Positions 26,042 to 36,007 are shown, counted from the stretch's first letter. The stretch: 64,000 nt of DNA from JAHDHW01 sp963793295 (GCA_963793295.1 CAWBZX010000024.1:202503-266502); one strand, 5' to 3'. Notes: generated from the sequence alone by a model not told the origin. Program-made: numbers and translations.

Positions 26042-28978
26042 ATGAATTTGAGAGTATCAATTTTGACTTTATTGTCAATTATTTTTTCCACTGTTCTTTC
26101 CTCCCAAAACCCTTTAGAAATAGCCCTAGAAGATATTCAACGATCAGAGAAATACGATCCTGTTGATCTTGTAGATATTATGGTCACAGATCAATATCAA
26201 TCAAAACATAATGGATTAACCCACATCTATTTGAGGCAGCGAGTTGATGGAATCGAAATTGATGGAGCCAATGTCAATTATAATATTTTGGAAGATGGTT
26301 CCATTGCAAGTTCCGGAGGTAGATTTTATAAAAACATCAACCAAAAAATTTCCGCCAAAATACCGACGATCTCTCAAACTCAGGCCTTACAAATCGCATT
26401 GTCGGAATTAGGAATTATTTACAATGCTCCTCTGGTAATTATTGAAAATCGTGGTGGAAAAGATAATAAAGTCATTTTTGATAAAAGAGACTTCGCACTT
26501 GAAAATATTCCGGTCCGGCTGATTTATGTTCCGGAAGATGAAGAAAAGTTAAAGCTGGCCTGGGAATTATCCATTTATGAAAAAACTGCCGAAAATTGGT
26601 GGGTGATTTCTTTGGATGCATTGACGGGTGTGGTTTTACAAAAATATAACCATGTCCTGCATTGCAACTTTGAAGAAGGTTTTAAATATACCTTCAACAA
26701 ATCTTTTGAAAAAAAAGAATCAATAATTTCAATAAAACAAAATGCTTTAGTGGTAGCAGATAGTAGTTACCGGGTATATGCATTTCCTGTAGAAAGCCCC
26801 AATCATGGAAACAGAACACTTGAAGTAAATCCTTGGGATCAAGCAGGAGATGGAGGAACGCTTGGCTGGCATTACGACGGAACAAATTATTCTGACTATA
26901 CAAAAGGAAACAACGTGGATGCTTATGAAGACACTAATGCCTCAAATAGTCCAACCGGTGGAAACGCAGCAAGAGTTTACGGAGAAGATAATCATGAATT
27001 TGATTTTACGCTCGATTTGAATGTTGATCCACTTACTCAGCAGGATCCGATTATTACCAATCTTTTTTATTGGAACAATATCATGCATGATGTAATGTAT
27101 CAGTATGGTTTTGATGAGCCCGCAGGAAATTTTCAGGAAGTTAATATGGGAAGGGGTGGTTCTGAAAGTGATTATGTTCGGGCGGAAGCTCAGGATGGTA
27201 GTGGTACCAACAATGCTAATTTTTCAACTCCTCCAGATGGTTCGAACCCTCGTATGCAAATGTACCTTTGGGATCCCGTTGCAGGAGATTCGCTGGATGT
27301 TAATGCACCTGAAAATATTGTAGGGGATTACATTATGGTTTTGGCTTCTTTTGGTGGTTCTTTGGGCAGCCCGGTCACTGGTGATGTTGTCGAAGTGGAT
27401 GACGGTAGTGGTAATCCTTCTCTAGGTTGTGGTACTTTAATAAACAACGGTGCAATAAATGGAAATATAGCTTTGGTTGATCGTGGAACTTGTCAATTCG
27501 GAACTAAGTGCCTCAATGCTCAAAATGCTGGAGCTATCGCGGTGATTGTTTGTAATAATGTTTCCGGTAATCCAATTACTATGGGCGGGGGGAATGATGG
27601 AAATCAAGTGACCATTCCAGCGGTGATGATTCGTGAGGATGACTGTGCCACTATTAGAATGGAGTTGAATAATGGTTTAAATGTAACCATGGTTGAAAGT
27701 CCGAATCCTCCTCCAGATTTAGATAGTGATTTAGATAATGGTGTCATCGTTCATGAATATGGGCACGGTATATCAAACAGATTGACAGGAGGGCCTGGTA
27801 ATGTGGGTTGTCTGAACAATGCCGAACAAATGGGAGAGGGTTGGAGTGACTTTTTTGCTATCTGGTTGACCACAAATGTAAGTGATCAGCATGATGATCC
27901 TCGTGGAATGGGGACTTATTTATTGGGAGAGCCGGTTGATGGAGATGGTATTCGACCAACACCTTATTCCACCAGTTTTTCTATAAATCCCTCAACTTAT
28001 GGAGATATTACTAATACTGGTCTTATTTCTCAGCCTCATGGGATCGGCTACCTTTGGTGTACTATGATTTGGGATTTAAATTGGGCCTTGATCAATGCGC
28101 ATGGATTTGACACCGATTTTTATAACAGTGATGGTTCTGCTGGAAATATAATTGCGCTCCAATTGGTGATAGATGGCTTGAAAGGACAACCTTGTGATCC
28201 TGGATTTGAAGATGGGAGAGATGCGATACTTGCCGCGGATGAAACCAATAATAGCGGAGCGAATACAGATATCATCTGGAATGTTTTTGCAAGGCGTGGC
28301 TTGGGGTATTCTGCAAGTCAAGGCGACCCAGATAGTCGTACGGATGGATCTGAGGCTTTTGACTTACCTCCTGGGGTTCCTTCTATGACGGAAGAAGAAT
28401 TGTTTGAAACAGCTCCTTTACCGGTGGAACTGATTGCTTTCAACGCAATAGCCAACGATAAGGAAAAACAGATAGAATTGTATTGGAATACCGCTTCCGA
28501 AGCAAATAATAAAGGTTTTGAAATACAAAGAAGATCTGAAGAGCGAAATGATTTTGAAACTATCGGATGGGTCGAGGGAGCAGGGGAGAGTTTTGCTCCA
28601 TTAAACTATACATTTAATGATAAAGACGTGGTTGCTGACCAACGATATTATTATCAATTGAAACAAATTGATTTTGATGGTACGGAAACTTATTCAAATA
28701 TTGTAACGGCTAGTTTAAGTGGATTAGACACTGAGGTTGAGGTTTTTCCTAATCCAACTTCAGACATTGCACTCATAAAATTATCTGACGCTTTTTCTGG
28801 AGAGATCAATCTAAAAATTTTTGACGCAAAAGGGCAATTAATTGATCTTCAGTCTTTTAGTTCACGGGGAAATGCTGAACTTGAAATCAACTTTATGAAT
28901 CAGGCTGACGGCGTATATTTCATCAAAATTGAAATGCAAAACAAAGTTATTACGAAGCGGATTATTGTTAATCGATAG
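26042..28978 (+). CDS. Secreted M36 (fungalysin-type) metalloprotease with T9SS type A sorting domain
   Basis: The product has 978 residues. A signal peptide (about 1-20, ending LSSQ) is followed by an FTP-type propeptide (about 45-200, 'GLTHIYLRQRVDGIEIDGANV'). The catalytic domain carries the zinc motif HEYGH (571-575) and the third ligand Glu599 in GEGWSD. A protease-associated (PA) domain is inserted before it (about 430-560; 'ALVDRGTCQFGTKCLNAQNAGA'). The C-terminus has a stretch of the 'LPVELIAFNA...EIQRRSE' linker type and a type A T9SS tail (VFPNPTSDIALI, 'ADGVYFIKIE', 'KRIIVNR'). It should be secreted through T9SS, activated by cleavage of the propeptide, and digest extracellular protein. 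All key residues are present. Confidence 0.92.
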   Translation: MNLRVSILTLLSIIFSTVLSSQNPLEIALEDIQRSEKYDPVDLVDIMVTDQYQSKHNGLTHIYLRQRVDGIEIDGANVNYNILEDGSIASSGGRFYKNINQKISAKIPTISQTQALQIALSELGIIYNAPLVIIENRGGKDNKVIFDKRDFALENIPVRLIYVPEDEEKLKLAWELSIYEKTAENWWVISLDALTGVVLQKYNHVLHCNFEEGFKYTFNKSFEKKESIISIKQNALVVADSSYRVYAFPVESPNHGNRTLEVNPWDQAGDGGTLGWHYDGTNYSDYTKGNNVDAYEDTNASNSPTGGNAARVYGEDNHEFDFTLDLNVDPLTQQDPIITNLFYWNNIMHDVMYQYGFDEPAGNFQEVNMGRGGSESDYVRAEAQDGSGTNNANFSTPPDGSNPRMQMYLWDPVAGDSLDVNAPENIVGDYIMVLASFGGSLGSPVTGDVVEVDDGSGNPSLGCGTLINNGAINGNIALVDRGTCQFGTKCLNAQNAGAIAVIVCNNVSGNPITMGGGNDGNQVTIPAVMIREDDCATIRMELNNGLNVTMVESPNPPPDLDSDLDNGVIVHEYGHGISNRLTGGPGNVGCLNNAEQMGEGWSDFFAIWLTTNVSDQHDDPRGMGTYLLGEPVDGDGIRPTPYSTSFSINPSTYGDITNTGLISQPHGIGYLWCTMIWDLNWALINAHGFDTDFYNSDGSAGNIIALQLVIDGLKGQPCDPGFEDGRDAILAADETNNSGANTDIIWNVFARRGLGYSASQGDPDSRTDGSEAFDLPPGVPSMTEEELFETAPLPVELIAFNAIANDKEKQIELYWNTASEANNKGFEIQRRSEERNDFETIGWVEGAGESFAPLNYTFNDKDVVADQRYYYQLKQIDFDGTETYSNIVTASLSGLDTEVEVFPNPTSDIALIKLSDAFSGEINLKIFDAKGQLIDLQSFSSRGNAELEINFMNQADGVYFIKIEMQNKVITKRIIVNR

Positions 28979-29044
28979 CGTAAAAAATCAGTCCCTTCAA
29001 AATGCAAGCATTGATTTTATATAAAAAATAGATTCTAAAATTTA

Positions 29045-32000
29045 TTAGTCCTCTAAAATGATTGCATCGACCTTTTTCCTTTTGACTAGTTTGTTAAAAG
29101 CTGGGATCTCATTTTTTAAAATATCCTTATACTGACCCAAATATTGGTCAATTTGAGCAGAGAGTTCCTCTTTAACTGCGACCGCCTGATCGGTTGGTGG
29201 ATAATCTCCAACACGCATTAATGAATTTAGATGCGCTAGTTTGTTGGTGAGTTTTATCGGATAATTTAAAGGATCCTGAGGACTTTCATTTTTTGTTTGG
29301 TATAAAGCTTCTTCGATGACTGTCAAACTAGAGTCAATTGCAATAGCCGAATCATGGATTGGTTTCATTTCATCATTATCAGGAAGGCGATTTGTATAAT
29401 TTTTTAATTGTTTCTTGATATCTCTTATATTCTTGATAGCGGTATGCGATGCTGTTAATTTATCCTGTATTTCTGAAATAAAATCAAATTGAGCTTTTAT
29501 ATCCTCCTTTATTGCTGGAGAGCGCAGATCCTGGAAGATTTTAAAATCCTGGATTTGCTCAATGGTATCCACAGTTAGTTTTATTTTATAGTTTCCGGGA
29601 ACTGCTTTTGGGCCTTTCAAAGATCCCCACCACAAAATCATTTTATCAAATTTTTCTGCATCTTGATAAGTCATGTCCCAATTAAACAAATTGGCTCCTT
29701 CTTTAACTTCAAGCTTATCTTTTTTATGCTTTGCATCTGTTGAAAATTCGCGAATCAACATACTGTCTGCATCGAGAATAGAAATTTTGACTTCTGAAGA
29801 ATCTTTATATTCTTTTAAATAGAAATGAATCATGACTCCACCAGGATGATTTTTTCCGGCATTTTTTATCTTTTTGTTTTGAGAACCCTCCATTCTGAAA
29901 GAAGGCATTGGTTTGAACAAATGAGCTTCTTTTTCACCAATTGAAGAATGTAATTGGCGTAAAATAGTCAGATCATCGATCATCCAAATGCTGCGTCCTT
30001 GTGTCGAAGCAATCAGATTATCCAATTTTATAGCTAGATCCGTAATTGGAACAATTGGGAGATTTAACTGAAAAGACTGCCAACTTGCTCCATCATTATA
30101 GGAAATATACATACCGCTTTCCGTTCCTGCATACAACAAGCCTTTTCGTAATGGATCTGCACGGATTACTCTGGTGAAATGTTCTTCATCGATACCCTTT
30201 GTTATTTTAGTCCAAGTCAAACCATAATCATCAGTTTTAAACAGATAAGGTTTAAAATCTCCTGATTTATAACTAGTAGCTGCAACATAAGCTCCTCCGT
30301 CAGTATAAGGGTTGGCCTCAATGCTGTTGATCATCGCCCATTCAGGCATATCCGGTGGGGTCACATTACGCCAGTTTTTTCCGCCATCATGAGTCAGGTG
30401 AATAAGTCCATCATCAGATCCGATCCAAATCAGATCTTTTGTTAAAGGGGATTCCACTCCTGCAAAAATGGTACAATAATATTCTACGGATGTATTGTCT
30501 TTAGTGATAGGGCCACCGGAAGGGCCTAGTTTGGTGCTGTCATTTCGGGTGAGATCAGGGCTTATTATTTCCCAGGATTGGCCTTCATTGTAGGTGACAT
30601 GCAAATGATTACTGGCAGCATATAATTTCTGGGGATCATGAGGTGAAAAGAAAATCGGGAAATTCCATTGGAAACGATATTTCATGCCTTCTGCACCATG
30701 ACCCATTGGATTGTCCGGCCAAACATTTATCGAACGTTTTAATTTATTTCTATGATCTAACCTTTGGAGCAAACCATCATAACAACCACCATAAACAATA
30801 TCATTATCCAAAGGGTCAACAGCTATATGGCCACATTCACATCCGGCAGTAGCTTCCCAATCATTTTCCTTGATTGAATTACTTGAAGTCCTGCTTGCAA
30901 TTCTTACAGTACTATTGTCCTGCTGCGCAGCATAAATTCTATAAGGAAAGTGATTGTCCGTGGTTACACGATAAAACTGGGCAGTTGGTTGATTATGGTA
31001 AGTGGACCATGTAGTTCCGCCATCATAGGTCACTTGAGCTCCACCATCATCGGCAATGATCATTCTTTTCGGATTTTCAGGGGCAATCCATAAATCGTGA
31101 TGGTCACCGTGAGGAGTGCGACCTGCAGAAAATGTTTTTCCTCCATCTTTTGATTTATGATATTGTACATTCATAACATAAACTACATCCTCATCAACTG
31201 GATCTGCATAAATTCGGGTGTAATACCAGGCCCGTTGACGGAGATTCCGGTCACTATTTAATTTTTTCCACGTTTTGCCAGCATCATCTGAGCGATAAAC
31301 GCCTCCGTTTTCTGATTCAATGATCGCCCAGACGCGTTCTGAATTAACAGGAGAAACCGTTATTCCAATTACACCCAAAGTTCCTTTTGGCAAACCTTCA
31401 TTTTCAGAGATGTTTTTCCAGGTTTCACCGCTGTCCGAACTTTTATAGATCGCACAACCTTCTCCACCGCTTGAAAGGCTATAAGGTGTTCTTTTAATTC
31501 TCCAGGTCGTCGCATATAAAACTCGTGGATTATTTGGATCTAGACAAAGGTCAAAGGCTCCTACTTCATTGTTTACAAATAAAGTTTTTTTCCAGGTTTC
31601 ACCTCCATCCAAGCTTTTAAAAACACCACGTTGATCATTTGGCGCATACAAATTACCCATGGAAGCGGTGTAGACGATATCGTGATTTTGGGGATGCACA
31701 CGGATTCTGGAAATATGCCTTGATTGTTTGAGCCCTTTTTGTTGCCAGGTTTTACCAGCATCAACGGATTTCCATATTCCATATCCAGAAGATACATTTC
31801 CACGTACGGTGTTTTCACCACCACCAGCGTAAATTACATTGTTGTCGAATTCACTAACTGTGATTGCGCCGATAGATCCTCCAAAAAATCCATCAGAAAT
31901 GTTTTCCCAGTTGCGACCGCCATCTTTGGTCTTCCAAACGCCTCCGCCAGTTGCACCAAAATAAAATAAATTTGGTTTTTCAGGAACACCTGCAACGGCA

Positions 32001-32176
32001 CAACTTCGGCCCCCACGAAAAGGACCAATATTTCGCCATTCGAGAGAATTATACCATTTTTCATCGTATTGGATTTCGTCCTGTGCGATTAGATTTTGAT
32101 TACCAAATAAAAGAAAAGAAACGAATCCTACATATTTTAAAATCGAAATAAAGGAATGGTGAAATTGGTTTGTCAT
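29045..32176 (-). CDS. Secreted BNR/VPS10 (sortilin)-like beta-propeller protein
   Basis: Started at the ATG at 32176 (1043 residues), since it directly precedes a signal peptide ('FISILKYVGFVSFLLFG', ending LIAQ); a longer frame from 32236 only adds a poor N-terminus. The body has about eleven BNR/Asp-box motifs, such as KTKDGGRNWEN, KSVDAGKTWQQ, RSDDAGKTWKK, THDGGKNWRN and KTDDYGLTWTK, on two seven- to ten-bladed propellers (about 50-750). A C-terminal part holds a beta domain and a helical segment (about 900-1040). The family is often called 'glycosyl hydrolase' or 'sortilin-like' in Bacteroidota, but no catalytic activity is established. No T9SS tail is evident. Role unknown; probably periplasmic or on the surface. 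Confidence 0.82.
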   Translation of the reverse strand: MTNQFHHSFISILKYVGFVSFLLFGNQNLIAQDEIQYDEKWYNSLEWRNIGPFRGGRSCAVAGVPEKPNLFYFGATGGGVWKTKDGGRNWENISDGFFGGSIGAITVSEFDNNVIYAGGGENTVRGNVSSGYGIWKSVDAGKTWQQKGLKQSRHISRIRVHPQNHDIVYTASMGNLYAPNDQRGVFKSLDGGETWKKTLFVNNEVGAFDLCLDPNNPRVLYATTWRIKRTPYSLSSGGEGCAIYKSSDSGETWKNISENEGLPKGTLGVIGITVSPVNSERVWAIIESENGGVYRSDDAGKTWKKLNSDRNLRQRAWYYTRIYADPVDEDVVYVMNVQYHKSKDGGKTFSAGRTPHGDHHDLWIAPENPKRMIIADDGGAQVTYDGGTTWSTYHNQPTAQFYRVTTDNHFPYRIYAAQQDNSTVRIASRTSSNSIKENDWEATAGCECGHIAVDPLDNDIVYGGCYDGLLQRLDHRNKLKRSINVWPDNPMGHGAEGMKYRFQWNFPIFFSPHDPQKLYAASNHLHVTYNEGQSWEIISPDLTRNDSTKLGPSGGPITKDNTSVEYYCTIFAGVESPLTKDLIWIGSDDGLIHLTHDGGKNWRNVTPPDMPEWAMINSIEANPYTDGGAYVAATSYKSGDFKPYLFKTDDYGLTWTKITKGIDEEHFTRVIRADPLRKGLLYAGTESGMYISYNDGASWQSFQLNLPIVPITDLAIKLDNLIASTQGRSIWMIDDLTILRQLHSSIGEKEAHLFKPMPSFRMEGSQNKKIKNAGKNHPGGVMIHFYLKEYKDSSEVKISILDADSMLIREFSTDAKHKKDKLEVKEGANLFNWDMTYQDAEKFDKMILWWGSLKGPKAVPGNYKIKLTVDTIEQIQDFKIFQDLRSPAIKEDIKAQFDFISEIQDKLTASHTAIKNIRDIKKQLKNYTNRLPDNDEMKPIHDSAIAIDSSLTVIEEALYQTKNESPQDPLNYPIKLTNKLAHLNSLMRVGDYPPTDQAVAVKEELSAQIDQYLGQYKDILKNEIPAFNKLVKRKKVDAIILED

Positions 32177-32427
32177 ATCAGTTTGTTGTTTAAGCCCTGT
32201 ATACAATTCACAATATAGCAAAGTTTCCAATTTCAATTAAATATCAAGATATTGATTCAAATGGGGAAACCAATTTTAAGTTTAGTGCATTTAGTTTTAT
32301 CACCAAAACTAATCTTCAATGAAGTAAAGGGACAAATTTTTAGAAATGTATTAAAAATGAAAAAATGGGGGGAAGGGAAATAGGCAAAGGGGACTTTTAT
32401 TAGAATAGTAATGGCCTAAAAAAGAAA

Positions 32428-32496
32428 GTCGCATTATCCAAAGGGGGGAGGACAACACGACTAACTACAACAAATTATAATCCCATGAACATATCC
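32428..32496. repeat. Leader repeat copy 1 (imperfect hairpin plus shared 33-base segment)
   Basis: Arms 32428-32439 (GTCGCATTATCC) and 32450-32461 (GGACAACACGAC) pair at 9 of 12 positions. The three mismatches are A-C on the plus strand but would be G-U wobble pairs in an RNA read from the minus strand. The segment 32464-32496 is identical to 32623-32655 and runs into the first four codons of a tiny ORF. Confidence 0.7.
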
Positions 32497-32586
32497 GAAA
32501 TCTTAAATGCTATCATTAATTATTGGGTAATTATATTTTTGATAGCTGCAATATTTTATATTAAATGGGTTGATTTGAAAAAGTGA
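32485..32586 (+). CDS. Tiny single-membrane-helix peptide (33 residues)
   Basis: ATG to TGA gives 33 residues: MNISEILNAIINYW, then a hydrophobic run (VIIFLIAAIFYI), then a basic tail (KWVDLKK). This is a classic single-span small membrane peptide. There is no Shine-Dalgarno site; the duplicated leader with its hairpin is directly upstream. It is similar in form to small membrane peptides such as type I toxins or subunit-like accessory peptides, but no family is recognised. Translation is not proven. Confidence 0.4.
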   Translation: MNISEILNAIINYWVIIFLIAAIFYIKWVDLKK

Positions 32587-32591
32587 GAAGC

Positions 32592-32655
32592 TGTATTATC
32601 CCGAGGAGGGATAATACAACTTACTACAACAAATTATAATCCCATGAACATATCC
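32592..32655. repeat. Leader repeat copy 2 (perfect hairpin plus shared 33-base segment)
   Basis: GTATTATCCC (32593-32602) and GGGATAATAC (32608-32617) form a perfect 10-pair stem with the loop GAGGA. The segment 32623-32655 is identical to copy 1. It directly follows the stop of the first tiny ORF and leads into a second ORF with the same first four codons. Confidence 0.75.
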
Positions 32656-32781
32656 TTTTTGATTGTGCCAATTTCTTCTAATCAGCATGCTTTTTCTCTT
32701 TATCTTCACTTATCTAATAATCACATTACAATAATCTTAATAATCCTAAGGCTTTACAAAGACATTTTTTATTCAAAGTAA
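32644..32781 (+). CDS. Tiny ORF downstream of leader copy 2 (45 residues)
   Basis: ATG to TAA gives 45 residues: MNISFLIVPISSNQHAFSL, then a hydrophobic stretch (ITIILIILRLY) and a polar C-terminus. The start is shared with the first tiny ORF (MNIS), after which the two differ in full. It may be a degenerate second copy of the leader-ORF unit, or chance. It is less convincing as a membrane peptide than the first. Confidence 0.25.
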   Translation: MNISFLIVPISSNQHAFSLYLHLSNNHITIILIILRLYKDIFYSK

Positions 32782-33114
32782 AAAATAAGTAAAACATTAT
32801 TTGTAAAATAAATATTTATAATTAACTGATAATGTATACTTTGTGTTTTTAATATTTTTTATAAAGGATTAATTTGTGAATTTTGTAATAAATATTTTTC
32901 ATGGAAATGGATTTTTATCTTAAAATATTTTGACTTTTTTGCTCCTTTTGTAAATCAGAAATACCTTTTAAGGAAACCCATTCATTAATTGTTTCATCAT
33001 TTCAAAGTTTAAATGATGGTAAAAGTCAACCATTTTTATACTTGATTAATATTGATTTTAGTAATATTAGGAGCAAGTTGAATCGAAACAAGGATAACTA
33101 AAATCATTGATTTA

Positions 33115-34404
33115 ATGGAAAAGTCAAACTTATCTCGGGTTAATGTACCAATCACTATGAAAATCAAAGAAATTGAAGAAACGATCAATAATCAGATCGA
33201 AGGAGTATTTTATGAAAATAGTGAGGTGACTAATGACGAAACCGAGGGTGTAAAAATTAAAGCTGAAAAAACGGAAAATATTTCTATTTCATTAGATGGC
33301 AGCTATATCAACTATAGAGTGCCTTTAAAGCTTAGGATAAAAAAGGGAATCGCTTTTACTTCAATAGAAGCTGAAGGAGAAATCGCCCTTAGTTTATCAA
33401 CTGAATATAAAATTGAAAAAAATTGGAAACTTACAACTCACACCAAAGTTATTGAATATAAATGGCTGCAAAAACCTCATTTACATTTAGGAATTATTGA
33501 CCTTCCGATAAAATTTATTGCAAATACTATTTTAAAAAAAAGCAAAACACTTCTTTGTACCACTTTAGATAAAGAATTGGCCAAAAACTTTGACTTGCAA
33601 AGTTATGTCAACGAAGCCTGGAAAATGCTGCAATCTCCAATTTTAATGGCCGAAGAATTCAATTTATGGCTAAACATATCTCCGGTAAAAGTAGGAATGA
33701 CACCACTGATATCTGACGGAGAAACTATTAAAAGTACAGTAATGGTGCAAACTTATGCGAATGCTTTGATCGGTGAAAAACCAAAAAGTGAAAAGCAACT
33801 TCAACTACCGCCTTACCAATTATTGGATGATCTTTATGAAGATTTTCATTTATCTCTGAATACCGAAATCAACTATTTGGAAGCTGAAAAAATCATGAAG
33901 AAATACGTTATTGGACAAACATTTTCACGATGGAACCGAAGCGTCAAAGTTGAAAATATTGCCTTCTATGGTAAGGCTGAAAAAGTAGTGATTGAAACTA
34001 AATTAACAGGCAGTTTCAATGGAGATATTTGTCTCAAATGGAAACCTGATTATAATCCTGAAAAAAAAGAAATTGAGGCCGAAAAACTTGAATACGAATT
34101 GAAAACCAATAATATTCTAATTAGATTCATTAACTGGCTTTTTAATAGAAGAATTAAAAAAATATTGAAAAAGCAAATAGATATTCAAATAAATGAAAAC
34201 CTAACGGAACTTTCAAATAAGATAAAAAAAGAATTGGAAAATTATGAAATTTCAGAGAACGTATTTCTTAGGGGAAATCTAAGTAAACTGGATGTCGAAA
34301 GCATTCAATCCCATGAAAAAGGTTTGAACCTAACCATTGATTCTGCAGGTAAACTCAATCTTTTAATAAATAAAATTACCATAAAAAAGGAAGATGAAAA
34401 TTAA
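33115..34404 (+). CDS. DUF4403 family protein
   Basis: The product has 429 residues. The pattern 'SRVNVPITMKIKEIEETIN', 'NQIEGVFYE', 'YRVPLKLRIKKGIAF', 'KWKLTTHTKVIEYKW' (observed as WKLTTHTKVIEYKWLQKP in two pieces) and 'LKTNNILIRFINWLFNRRI' resembles the DUF4403 proteins of Bacteroidota and Proteobacteria. These are usually exported; this one begins directly with the conserved domain and shows no signal peptide. The fold is beta-rich with a long C-terminal helix. Function unknown. Upstream is the duplicated-leader region; downstream after 76 bases is the glutamyltransferase homologue with its own -7 box. Confidence 0.7.
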   Translation: MEKSNLSRVNVPITMKIKEIEETINNQIEGVFYENSEVTNDETEGVKIKAEKTENISISLDGSYINYRVPLKLRIKKGIAFTSIEAEGEIALSLSTEYKIEKNWKLTTHTKVIEYKWLQKPHLHLGIIDLPIKFIANTILKKSKTLLCTTLDKELAKNFDLQSYVNEAWKMLQSPILMAEEFNLWLNISPVKVGMTPLISDGETIKSTVMVQTYANALIGEKPKSEKQLQLPPYQLLDDLYEDFHLSLNTEINYLEAEKIMKKYVIGQTFSRWNRSVKVENIAFYGKAEKVVIETKLTGSFNGDICLKWKPDYNPEKKEIEAEKLEYELKTNNILIRFINWLFNRRIKKILKKQIDIQINENLTELSNKIKKELENYEISENVFLRGNLSKLDVESIQSHEKGLNLTIDSAGKLNLLINKITIKKEDEN

Positions 34405-34450
34405 ACGATTTCTTTTTAAATCTCAGATCTTCCAAAAGAAAAGGAAAGCT

Positions 34451-34458
34451 TATATTTG
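34451..34458 (+). promoter_or_regulatory. -7 box TATATTTG of the glutamyltransferase gene
   Basis: Exact TAnnTTTG match 22 bases before the ATG. There is no good TTTG 19 bases upstream. Confidence 0.35.
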
Positions 34459-34480
34459 ATTTTTGATGAAAATTTAACTT

Positions 34481-35962
34481 ATGAGTTTTGCCATTGCTGC
34501 CGGTCACGATGCCACAGCTGATACCGCTTTAGAGATATTGAAATCAGGCGGTAATGCCTTTGATGCTGCCATTGCTGCAATGATGACTGCGTTTATAGCG
34601 GAGCCTGGAATGGCATCTGGTGGTGGCGGAGCCTTTGCGAATGTCCGGAAAGCAGATGGCACCTGTCTCATTTTTGATTTCTTTAGTCAAACTCCCCGTC
34701 AAAAGCGACCGTTGCATGAAGTAGATTTCTTTCCCATTGAAGTAGATTTTGGAACAACCATTGAAGTTTTCCATGTTGGAAAAGGTTCTACCGCTGTACC
34801 GGGAAGTATTGCGGGGCTTTTTGCATTGCATGAGCATTTGGGAACCATCCCAATGAACAGGTTGGTTGAAATTCCGATCCAGTACGCCCAAGAAGGAGTG
34901 GTTATCAATAACTTTCAATATTACGATTATCAGCTTCTTGAAAATATTTTTAGGATTGATCCAAAGGCGCAACCGATCTATTTTAGAGATGGAGTATTAA
35001 AAAATATTGGAGAATCCATTAAAATGCCTGGGTTAGCTAACTTTTTAGAATTTATGGCTGTAGATGGGGCAGCAGCTTTTTATAAAGGTGAAATTGCTGC
35101 AAAGATCGTCAACGATTATAGTGAAGGAGGAGGTTACCTGACTCAGGAAGATTTTGATAATTATCAAGTGATTATTCGTGAGCCTTTAGCTTTTAAATAC
35201 AAAGGCAATACAATTTTGACCAATCCATTCCCCAGCATCGGTGGAAAATTGATTGCTCATGGTATGCACTATTTAGAAGAAGAACCTATGTTTGGTGAAT
35301 GCCTGGGGAATGAGCATTTAAAAAGACTTAATAGGGTGTTGCATAAAACAGATGCTTTAGGTAAATATTCTCATGATTTGAAGTCTTCATTAAATTCGAT
35401 CTTTAATAAAAACAAAAAGCATGGAAGTACTTCGCATTTTAATATCGTCGACAAATGGGGTAATGCAATTAGTGTAACGATGACCATTGGAGAAGGCTCA
35501 GGATATTTTGTTGAAAACACAGATATCCAACTTAATAATATGCTTGGTGAAGCTGCTCTTCTTCCAAGCGGGTTCCATTCCTGGGATCTTGATACTCGCC
35601 TTTCAAGCATGATGGCACCTACCATTGTTTTAGATCAAGACCAAAATGTTGAGATTGTAACAGGTAGTGCGGGAGCAAGTCGAATAGCATCAGCTATTAC
35701 TCAGTTACTGCATTATTTGATCGATTACAAACTTTCTGTTGAACAAGCCATAAATCTGCCGAGAGTTCACCTCGAACATGGTGTATTTAATGTAGAACAT
35801 GGATTTAAACATGATTTGAAAGCATCCTCTTTTAAAGATGAATTAAAGGAATGGAAAAACAAATCTTTGTTTTTTGGTGGAGCGCATTCTATTTTAAACC
35901 GAAAAGGCTCATTATATGCCAGCGGTGATGACAGACGGGATGGCGTGATAAGAGTTGATTAG
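34481..35962 (+). CDS. Gamma-glutamyltransferase family protein (cytoplasmic type)
   Basis: The product has 493 residues with no signal peptide. The Ntn-hydrolase autoprocessing site is the Thr317 in GSTSHFNIVD, with a conserved 'WGNAISVTMTIGEGSG' after it. The N-terminal half has 'HDATADTALEILKSGGNAFDAAIAA' features (quoted here in part: ILKSGGNAFDAAIAA, AEPGMASGGGG). The C-terminal half has 'LSSMMAPTIVL' and 'VTGSAGASRIASAI'. In classical enzymes the substrate-binding segments read 'GGSPGG' and lie in an exported protein; here they differ, so substrate and activity are uncertain. Possible alternatives are a cephalosporin-acylase-like or oxamate-like amidohydrolase of the same fold. Confidence 0.8.
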   Translation: MSFAIAAGHDATADTALEILKSGGNAFDAAIAAMMTAFIAEPGMASGGGGAFANVRKADGTCLIFDFFSQTPRQKRPLHEVDFFPIEVDFGTTIEVFHVGKGSTAVPGSIAGLFALHEHLGTIPMNRLVEIPIQYAQEGVVINNFQYYDYQLLENIFRIDPKAQPIYFRDGVLKNIGESIKMPGLANFLEFMAVDGAAAFYKGEIAAKIVNDYSEGGGYLTQEDFDNYQVIIREPLAFKYKGNTILTNPFPSIGGKLIAHGMHYLEEEPMFGECLGNEHLKRLNRVLHKTDALGKYSHDLKSSLNSIFNKNKKHGSTSHFNIVDKWGNAISVTMTIGEGSGYFVENTDIQLNNMLGEAALLPSGFHSWDLDTRLSSMMAPTIVLDQDQNVEIVTGSAGASRIASAITQLLHYLIDYKLSVEQAINLPRVHLEHGVFNVEHGFKHDLKASSFKDELKEWKNKSLFFGGAHSILNRKGSLYASGDDRRDGVIRVD

Positions 35963-36007
35963 CCTAAAAAGAGGTGACAAATCTTAAAAGTAAAAATTAA
36001 CCGATAA

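Larger units (their letters stand above)
32177..33114. other. Long intergenic region with two duplicated hairpin leaders and tiny ORFs
   Basis: The region contains no long gene. Its middle (32428-32781) holds a duplicated leader with two short ORFs, listed separately. The left part (32177-32427) and right part (32782-33114) are AT-rich, and I see nothing else in them. Confidence 0.5.
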
